Below are positions 1-4,597 of a DNA stretch of 6,274 bases, piece by piece. Both the position numbers and the translations under genes were made by a program. The stretch spans positions 1 through 6,274 of the forward strand of contig JAGLEK010000509.1 in NCBI GenBank assembly GCA_023145125.1, read 5' to 3'. A model generated the notes under the pieces. The model ran no database searches. It was not told the origin of the DNA and saw only the letters and a list, made by a program, of their open reading frames with translations. This DNA comes from Bacteroidales bacterium. GTDB taxonomy: Bacteria; Bacteroidota; Bacteroidia; Bacteroidales; B18-G4. How positions within the stretch are numbered: position 1 is the stretch's first letter; every line of letters starts with the position of its first letter.

Positions 1-50
1 CTTGGTGATTCTTGGTCCCGATATTTATCGGGATGGAGCCTTTGTGGCTA
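1..50. repeat. GTG-rich intergenic phrase repeat, interrupted by the palindrome
   Basis: CTTGGT occurs at 1-6 and again at 11-16, ten bases apart, and the phrase GCCTTTGTGGCTA follows at 38-50. If the bases around the palindrome (about 17-37) are removed, the flanks join into CTTGGTGATTCTTGGT followed by GCCTTTGTGGCTA. This resembles the CTTAGTG/CTTTGTGGCTA phrases I remember as common non-coding repeats in environmental Bacteroidota genomes. The short repeats are seen; the family assignment and the idea of an inserted palindrome are inference. No reading frame here looks coding. Confidence 0.4.
16..33. repeat. perfect short palindrome TCCCGATA-TT-TATCGGGA
   Basis: Eight bases (16-23) are followed by two bases and their exact reverse complement (26-33). 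As RNA or single-stranded DNA this gives a hairpin with seven or eight pairs and a four- or two-base loop. No T-run follows, so it is not a convincing intrinsic terminator. The same kind of CCCGATA...TATCGGG palindrome is, to my recollection, scattered through intergenic DNA of Bacteroidota and relatives, which would make it a small dispersed repeat. That identity is from memory; the palindrome itself is seen directly. Confidence 0.7.
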
Positions 51-51
51 C

Positions 52-59
52 TATATTTG
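52..59 (+). promoter_or_regulatory. possible Bacteroidota-type -7 element TATATTTG
   Basis: TATATTTG fits the Bacteroidota housekeeping promoter -7 consensus TAnnTTTG exactly. I do not see a TTG-type -33 element at the usual spacing of about 19-21 bases upstream, since that position falls in the palindrome. If used, it would give the GH130 gene a leader of roughly 165 bases. An 8-mer with two free positions is expected by chance fairly often in AT-rich DNA, so this is only a candidate. Confidence 0.2.
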
Positions 60-90
60 TGTAAGCCGACAAATAATCTTTCCCTTTATA

Positions 91-110
91 ACTACTAAAA
101 ACTACTAAAA
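91..110. repeat. perfect tandem repeat, 2 x ACTACTAAAA
   Basis: The 10-base unit occurs twice head to tail with no mismatch, lying in the AT-rich stretch between the possible -7 element and the GH130 start codon. The period is close to one turn of the DNA helix, so both copies would present the same face. Whether it is a binding site or simple low-complexity slippage cannot be told from one sequence. Confidence 0.6.
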
Positions 111-219
111 ATATGTTTTCTGTTTCTGTATTATTCCTATTATTGCATGTCTTATTCTGTAACTGACTTTATGTTATTAACGTTTAAGTAAGTGTTAGTT
201 ATCTGGTCTAATAATCAAA

Positions 220-249
220 AAGTGACGATCAATGCAAGTGACAATCAAT
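220..249 (+). repeat. near-perfect repeat straddling the GH130 start codon
   Basis: AAGTGACGATCAAT (220-233) recurs as AAGTGACAATCAAT (236-249), with 13 of 14 bases matching and a period of 16. The ATG start at 232-234 overlaps the last two bases of the first copy, and the second copy encodes part of the first codons (Gln-Val-Thr-Ile-Asn). No Shine-Dalgarno sequence is visible before the start. The repeat may be a local duplication or an operator overlapping the translation start; neither can be decided here. Confidence 0.55.
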
Positions 250-1704
250 AGAAATGATGTTATCTTTTCTCCGGATTCGAAAAAGATAATTGCCCGTTTT
301 TTTTATCTCGATGATGAAAGAGGCATGGATGTTATCCACAGAGTAATGGGCATGTCGGAAGATGAGATTGCCATTGTTATCAACCAGGTGTTGAGAAATT
401 TTTCCAAACGGCACAGAAATATTTCACAGGTATTCGAAAAACACTTTAAAAAGGTCAGTCACCTTTTTGATAAATTAAAAATAGATGCAGATAGTCTCTC
501 GCTGTATAGAAAATTGCTTATTGGTTCTTATTTCACACATGAGTTTTCTATTGAATCAGCAGCATTATTTAATCCCTCAATAGTAGAACACCCTGATCAA
601 ACAGAGTTAGAACAAGGGAAAAAAAGAATTATTCTGAGTTTTAGAGCCACAGGAGAAGGACATATATCTTCGCTGGTTTTTCGTAGTGGTGTACTGGATC
701 AGAATAATAACATGACCTTTAAACCTACTGGCCACATGTTAGATCAGGCATCTAGTTCTGTAAAGTATGTTTATAAGAAAGATTTTTTTATTGAGCGCTT
801 AAATGAAACATTAGAATTTAACCATAAACTTTCTCCTGAAAGTTTATTAGACAAATTAAATTTTGAATTCACTTATGGTGAATTGAAATATTATATCGAC
901 GGGCTGAAAAAGAAATCAAAGTATACAAAAACTCAAAAGTTAATACTTGATGAGATTTTATGGCTTGCTTTATCTCATTATGAAATTGAGTTCTCACTTG
1001 ATACTGCCTTATCTGAAAGAGTGATCTTTCCTGTGTCTCATTCTGAAAAGAACGGCATTGAGGATGCCCGTTTTGTGAGGTTTACCGATGATAATGGCGA
1101 AGTAACATACTACGCTACCTATACAGCTTATGATGGCATGGTCATTTTACCAAAGTTAATCGAAACTCAGTCTTTTTATAAGTTCAAAAGTTCGGCAATT
1201 CATGGTGAGATATCCAGTAATAAAGGCATGGCAATATTTCCAAGGAAGATAAATGGTAAATATGCTATGTTATGCAGGATTGATGGAGTAAATAATTATA
1301 TCGCTTTTTCAGATAATATTAATATCTGGAGGACGGCCAAACTCCTGCAGGAGCCAAAATATCCCTGGGAATTTATTCAGATTGGAAATAGCGGATCTCC
1401 CCTTGAAACAAAAGAAGGCTGGCTTGTTATTACCCATGGTGTGGGAGCAATGAGGGAATACGTAATAGGTGCCTCTCTGTTTGATCTGGATAATCCTGAA
1501 AAAGAGATCGGGAGGTTAAAAACACCTTTGATGATACCTAATGAGAAGGAAAGAGAAGGATATGTCCCCAACGTAATATATTCATGCGGTTCTATTGTGC
1601 ATAACAATAACCTGATCATTCCTTATGCCATGTCTGACTATGCGTCAACCTATGCATCTATTAATATGGATGAACTTTTGAGAGAATTAAAAAACTCAGA
1701 CTGA
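232..1704 (+). CDS. long-form glycoside hydrolase family 130 protein (mannoside phosphorylase/hydrolase-like)
   Basis: This 490-residue protein matches the long form of the GH130 family (COG2152-type predicted glycosylases), whose characterised members are phosphorylases or hydrolases of beta-mannosides. Residues 1 to about 110 form a charged, mostly helical N-terminal region. Next come LFNPSIV (112-118) and FRATGEGHISSLVFR (137-151), both hallmarks of the long form. The five-bladed propeller domain follows, with GIEDAR (275-280), FPRKINGKY (336-344), THGVG plus MREY (401-410), EREGYVPNV (440-448) and a C-terminal SDY (468-470). By alignment from memory with Bacteroides fragilis mannosylglucose phosphorylase, Asp278 is the likely general acid. 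There is no signal peptide, so the enzyme should be cytoplasmic and act on imported sugar. The start is the first in-frame ATG and has no clear ribosome site, which is usual in Bacteroidota. The gene is noticeably more AT-rich than its convergent neighbours. Phosphorylase versus hydrolase, and the exact substrate, remain open. Confidence 0.88.
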   Translation: MQVTINRNDVIFSPDSKKIIARFFYLDDERGMDVIHRVMGMSEDEIAIVINQVLRNFSKRHRNISQVFEKHFKKVSHLFDKLKIDADSLSLYRKLLIGSYFTHEFSIESAALFNPSIVEHPDQTELEQGKKRIILSFRATGEGHISSLVFRSGVLDQNNNMTFKPTGHMLDQASSSVKYVYKKDFFIERLNETLEFNHKLSPESLLDKLNFEFTYGELKYYIDGLKKKSKYTKTQKLILDEILWLALSHYEIEFSLDTALSERVIFPVSHSEKNGIEDARFVRFTDDNGEVTYYATYTAYDGMVILPKLIETQSFYKFKSSAIHGEISSNKGMAIFPRKINGKYAMLCRIDGVNNYIAFSDNINIWRTAKLLQEPKYPWEFIQIGNSGSPLETKEGWLVITHGVGAMREYVIGASLFDLDNPEKEIGRLKTPLMIPNEKEREGYVPNVIYSCGSIVHNNNLIIPYAMSDYASTYASINMDELLRELKNSD

Positions 1705-1716
1705 TCCGGTATCCTG

Positions 1717-2535
1717 TTAATCTTTCATGCCTGTTGTTGCCATACTCTGGATGAAGTATTTCTGGAAGAATATATAAGTGATAACGATTGGTGTGGCAAG
1801 AAATACGGCCGATGCCAGTTTAACGCCAATCTGGGCCTCGGCCCGCCCTCCTACAGCAAATAATGTTACGAGCTGGGGCATGGTCATAAGATTTTCTTCG
1901 CGAATTACTATCAATGGCCAGAGCACTTCATTCCATGATGCCATAAAGGCAAGTATGCCTACCATGATGATGGTTGGTTTTATGTTGGGCCACAGGATGG
2001 TGAAGATAATTCTAAGCTCCCCGCAACCATCAATACGCGCTGCATCAATAATAGCCTGTGGCAATCCCATAAAGGCCTGCCTGAACATCAGGATTGCAAA
2101 GGCACTGATCATAAATGGGACGGTCAGACTAAGATAAGTGTCAACCCAGCCGAATTTCACCATCAGGATATAGTTGGGGATAAGTGTGATCAGAAACGGA
2201 AGTGTCATGGTGAAAATGATAATAAAAAAGATAAGACTCCTGCCTTTGAACTCCATACGGGAAAGAGCATAACCCACCATGGAAGAAAATATCAGAGAGA
2301 ATCCTGTATTGATGGTTGCAACAAAGGTACTGTTCAGGAGCGCCCTGCCAATTGGGATCTTGCTGATCATCGACTGGTAATTTTCAATGGTAAACTCTGA
2401 AGGGAGTAATATCAGGCTGTTGATATCATGTTCCGGACTGAGAGAAGCCATGATCATCCAGATAAAAGGATAGATGAAACTCAAAGCCGCGGCTGTGAGG
2501 ATGGTATATAACAATATTTTCTTCAATAGTTTCAT
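1717..2535 (-). CDS. carbohydrate ABC transporter permease, MalG type (CUT1 family)
   Basis: This 272-residue integral membrane protein is one half of the transmembrane channel of a CUT1 sugar importer. Hydrophobic segments lie at about 9-31, 66-90, 100-125, 133-152, 185-205 and 240-258, giving the expected six helices. The cytoplasmic coupling loop is clear at 160-187: DAARIDG (164-170), then a conserved Trp-Pro-x-x-Lys-Pro (182-187). It is the EAA motif that docks onto the ATPase, here with Asp in place of the first Glu and Cys171 in place of the usual Ala after Gly. The start ATG follows the MalF-type permease stop by 13 bases, and the preceding GGATCATCAG gives only weak ribosome-site similarity. 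It is the last gene of the minus-strand cluster; the GH130 gene converges on it. Length and architecture are normal for MalG/UgpE-like proteins. The substrate cannot be read from the sequence, and no ATPase or binding protein lies in the window. Confidence 0.93.
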   Translation of the reverse strand: MKLLKKILLYTILTAAALSFIYPFIWMIMASLSPEHDINSLILLPSEFTIENYQSMISKIPIGRALLNSTFVATINTGFSLIFSSMVGYALSRMEFKGRSLIFFIIIFTMTLPFLITLIPNYILMVKFGWVDTYLSLTVPFMISAFAILMFRQAFMGLPQAIIDAARIDGCGELRIIFTILWPNIKPTIIMVGILAFMASWNEVLWPLIVIREENLMTMPQLVTLFAVGGRAEAQIGVKLASAVFLATPIVITYIFFQKYFIQSMATTGMKD

Positions 2536-2548
2536 CTGATGATCCGTA

Positions 2549-3412
2549 TCATGTAACCGTTTCTATGTATTTCTTTTGTATGAGGACAACCACAACGATC
2601 AGGAAAGCAAAAAATACTCCCAGGGTGGCCGAATACCCCATATGGTAATATTCAAATGCCTGTTTGTAAATATATAATACTGCCGAAAGCGTGCTGTTCA
2701 ATGGCCCGCCCTGGGTTAAGATGTATGGTTCAATGAATAATGAAAATCCTCCAATGGTAGATAAAACCACTACCATGAATATAGTCGGATTGATTATAGG
2801 AACAGTAATATTGATAAATTTCTGCCAATGTGAGGCCCCTTCCAGGTCGGCTGCTTCATAATATTGTTTGGGTACCGTTTGAAGTCCGATAAGAAAAAGG
2901 ATGACATACAAACCCACGTTCTTCCATGTAGCCATAATAGCAATAGAGACCATGGCAATATCAGGATCGATCAGCCAGCCTACTTTTCCCAGGCCAATGG
3001 ATACCAGCATGCGGTTGATGACACCCGTTTCGTAACCCAGCAATTGCTGCCACATCATGGTAATAACCACACCGGAAATTACCACCGGCAGGAAAAAAGC
3101 AGCCCTGAAGAACCCCCTGAGTATGATCTTTTGATTTAGCACTTCTGCAAGAGCCAATGCCACTATGATCTGCAATGGGATATGAATGATAAGGAATTTC
3201 ATGGTGTTGAGAATAGCCTGCCAGAATAGCCTGTCGCTGAAAAGCCTTTCCCAGTTATTAAGACCTGTCCATTCCATTGGACCGATGATATTCCATTTGA
3301 AAAAGGTAAGAAAGAGTGAAAAAATCACCGGAAACATAGTAAAAACCAGTAGATGGCTCAGGTATGGGGATACCATGAAGTAAGGAAGGAGTTTTTTTCT
3401 GACTTTTGCCAT
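2549..3412 (-). CDS. carbohydrate ABC transporter permease, MalF/UgpA type (CUT1 family)
   Basis: This 287-residue inner-membrane permease pairs with the MalG-type protein encoded next. Hydrophobic segments run at about 11-38, 68-92, 101-123, 152-176, 203-225 and 259-279. The EAA coupling loop starts at EAADLEGAS (186-194) and ends with VPIINP (204-209). The family phrase LTQGGPLNSTLSAVLYIYKQ at about 232-251 is also typical of MalF/UgpA proteins. An in-frame TTG at 3418 would add two residues, but the ATG at 3412 is preferred because it directly precedes the usual basic AKVRKK start. It also leaves a 13-base gap after the oxidoreductase stop with a weak AGG eight bases upstream. It lacks the large periplasmic P2 domain of E. 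coli MalF, as do most CUT1 permeases. Co-transcription with both neighbours is very likely from the spacing. The substrate is unknown. Confidence 0.93.
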   Translation of the reverse strand: MAKVRKKLLPYFMVSPYLSHLLVFTMFPVIFSLFLTFFKWNIIGPMEWTGLNNWERLFSDRLFWQAILNTMKFLIIHIPLQIIVALALAEVLNQKIILRGFFRAAFFLPVVISGVVITMMWQQLLGYETGVINRMLVSIGLGKVGWLIDPDIAMVSIAIMATWKNVGLYVILFLIGLQTVPKQYYEAADLEGASHWQKFINITVPIINPTIFMVVVLSTIGGFSLFIEPYILTQGGPLNSTLSAVLYIYKQAFEYYHMGYSATLGVFFAFLIVVVVLIQKKYIETVT

Positions 3413-3425
3413 AAACAATGCCTGC

Positions 3426-4529
3426 TTAAAGTTTAACCGCCATGTTATTTGCCTCTTCTGCCATTTTCAGAGAAGAATAAGCGTTTATTCCGGAAATGCA
3501 TTGTGTGTGATCCGGATCATTTATCCACCTCATTTGATCTTCAAACATGGAGGTGAGCATTTGCCTGTATCTTTCCATCTTTTGAACATGCTCGCCGGCC
3601 GTAAGGCTTATTTTATGATCAGCCTGAAATTCCTTGAAACGGCCCCTGAATTTTTTATTATCCCCTGAAAATGAATCTAAGTAATCAATTTTCGCATCCT
3701 TGAAGATATTTTTTAATTCTTCAAGATCTGAATTATTTACCAGTCCATGAATTTTAACCCTTACAGGTATCCATTCATAAAGCGTAACTTCCCCTCTTTC
3801 GAATTCCAGCCTCAGCTCTTGCCTGTCGAGGCAAACGGCCTGGTCAAACCCATGATAGAAATTAACCAGTCCCTCTTCATATTTGACCACAGCCTGTACT
3901 CTTGACCAGTATTCTCTTTGCTGTTCCGGCCGTTTCAATTTTTGTGCAGATACTACTTTTCCTTCTCCAAGCCATCCCGAAAAAAGGTCAAAGAAATGAA
4001 CCGCATGTTCAATAAAAATACCTCCGCTTTTGGATTCATCCCACATCCAGTGCCCTGATCCAAGCCCTTCATCCGCCGCATAATTCTCAAAAAATCCATG
4101 TACGAATTCACCCAGCAGTTTCTTTTCTATAATTTGCTGAACCTGTATGAATAGTGGATTGTAGCGCTGCATAAGGTTAACAGTATACAATAATTGTTTT
4201 TCTTTAGCCAACTCTACAAGTTCCTTTGCCTCTTCAGACCGAAGGGCTGCAGGCTTTTCGCAAATGACATGCTTGCCTGCCAGCAAAGCCATTTTTGATT
4301 GTTCATAATGAAGGTAAGGTGGAGTGGCTATGTAGATCAGGTCAATGCCGGGATTTGCAAGCACATCTTCCATGTTTTGAAATATCTTCCCGCCAAACTG
4401 ATCCTGGAATTTCAGGGCGTTCTGCGGAGATATATCATATGCACCCACAACACTTACATTCCCTGCCAGGAGAAATGCATTTACTGAAAATGCGGCAAAG
4501 CCGCCGGTGCCGATGATTCCTATGTTCAT
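3426..4529 (-). CDS. Gfo/Idh/MocA-family NAD(P)-dependent oxidoreductase
   Basis: This 367-residue soluble enzyme has an N-terminal Rossmann fold, GIIGTGGFA (4-12), followed by IATPPYLH (67-74) and the family's CEKP (90-93), in which Lys92 is the usual catalytic or nicotinamide-side lysine. QRYNP (121-125) and GGIFIEHAVHFFD (169-181) with His178 and Asp181 match the substrate-side motif GG...HxxD of the C-terminal alpha/beta domain. The family oxidises or reduces sugars, inositols and sugar derivatives; the exact reaction is not deducible. The reading frame opens at 4595, but the ATG at 4529 is chosen because it begins immediately before the Rossmann strand. The extra 22 residues upstream would be an AT-rich non-coding read-through. 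Residues about 250-310 form a charged stretch that looks longer than in typical 330-350-residue members. Placed 13 bases before the permease gene, it probably converts the imported sugar. Confidence 0.9.
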   Translation of the reverse strand: MNIGIIGTGGFAAFSVNAFLLAGNVSVVGAYDISPQNALKFQDQFGGKIFQNMEDVLANPGIDLIYIATPPYLHYEQSKMALLAGKHVICEKPAALRSEEAKELVELAKEKQLLYTVNLMQRYNPLFIQVQQIIEKKLLGEFVHGFFENYAADEGLGSGHWMWDESKSGGIFIEHAVHFFDLFSGWLGEGKVVSAQKLKRPEQQREYWSRVQAVVKYEEGLVNFYHGFDQAVCLDRQELRLEFERGEVTLYEWIPVRVKIHGLVNNSDLEELKNIFKDAKIDYLDSFSGDNKKFRGRFKEFQADHKISLTAGEHVQKMERYRQMLTSMFEDQMRWINDPDHTQCISGINAYSSLKMAEEANNMAVKL

Positions 4530-4553
4530 TATATCGTAAGTAGTGAAACCCAA

Positions 4554-4588
4554 GAATACACGAATGTACAAATAAGGAATACACAAAT
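4554..4588. repeat. imperfect direct repeat of GAATACACGAAT in the 68-bp gap
   Basis: GAATACACGAAT (4554-4565) recurs as GAATACACAAAT (4577-4588), with 11 of 12 bases matching and a 23-base period. On the minus strand, the sense of the flanking genes, these read ATTTGTGTATTC and then ATTCGTGTATTC. They lie between the stop of the secreted-protein gene and the start of the oxidoreductase gene. They resemble the ATTCGTGTATTCGTGG phrases I recall from Bacteroidota intergenic DNA (memory, not searched). A regulatory site for the downstream genes is the alternative. I could not find a clean TAnnTTTG promoter element here on the minus strand. Confidence 0.55.
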
Positions 4589-4597
4589 TAACCAATA

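Noticed and set aside
16..33. Palindrome as an intrinsic terminator of a gene to the left
   Set aside because: There is no T-run after the stem on the plus strand, and no coding sequence is visible to its left in the window.
160..201. Imperfect inverted repeat TAACTGAC ... GTTAGTTA with GTTATTAAC in between, as a possible leader hairpin or operator
   Set aside because: One mismatch in eight pairs, a long loop and very AT-rich surroundings make it easily explained by chance; no riboswitch-like conserved core is visible.
1377..1619. 80-residue minus-strand open frame inside the GH130 gene
   Set aside because: It lies opposite the most conserved part of GH130 and has no family resemblance; 229-414 on the minus strand was rejected for the same reason.
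1690..1760. Possible bidirectional terminator between the convergent genes
   Set aside because: I found no stem longer than about three or four pairs in the gap, and no U-run after a stem on either strand.
1778..2137. 119-residue open frame on the plus strand inside the MalG-type permease gene
   Set aside because: It is an antisense shadow of a strongly conserved permease gene and shows no recognisable domain; the same applies to the plus-strand frames at 2864-3139, 3186-3383, 4295-4516 and 4299-4487.
4530..4597. Promoter for the oxidoreductase and permease genes
   Set aside because: On the minus strand there are TTTG triplet-like pieces (TTAATTTG, CTTATTTG), but neither fits TAnnTTTG with a properly spaced -33 element, so I did not call a promoter.
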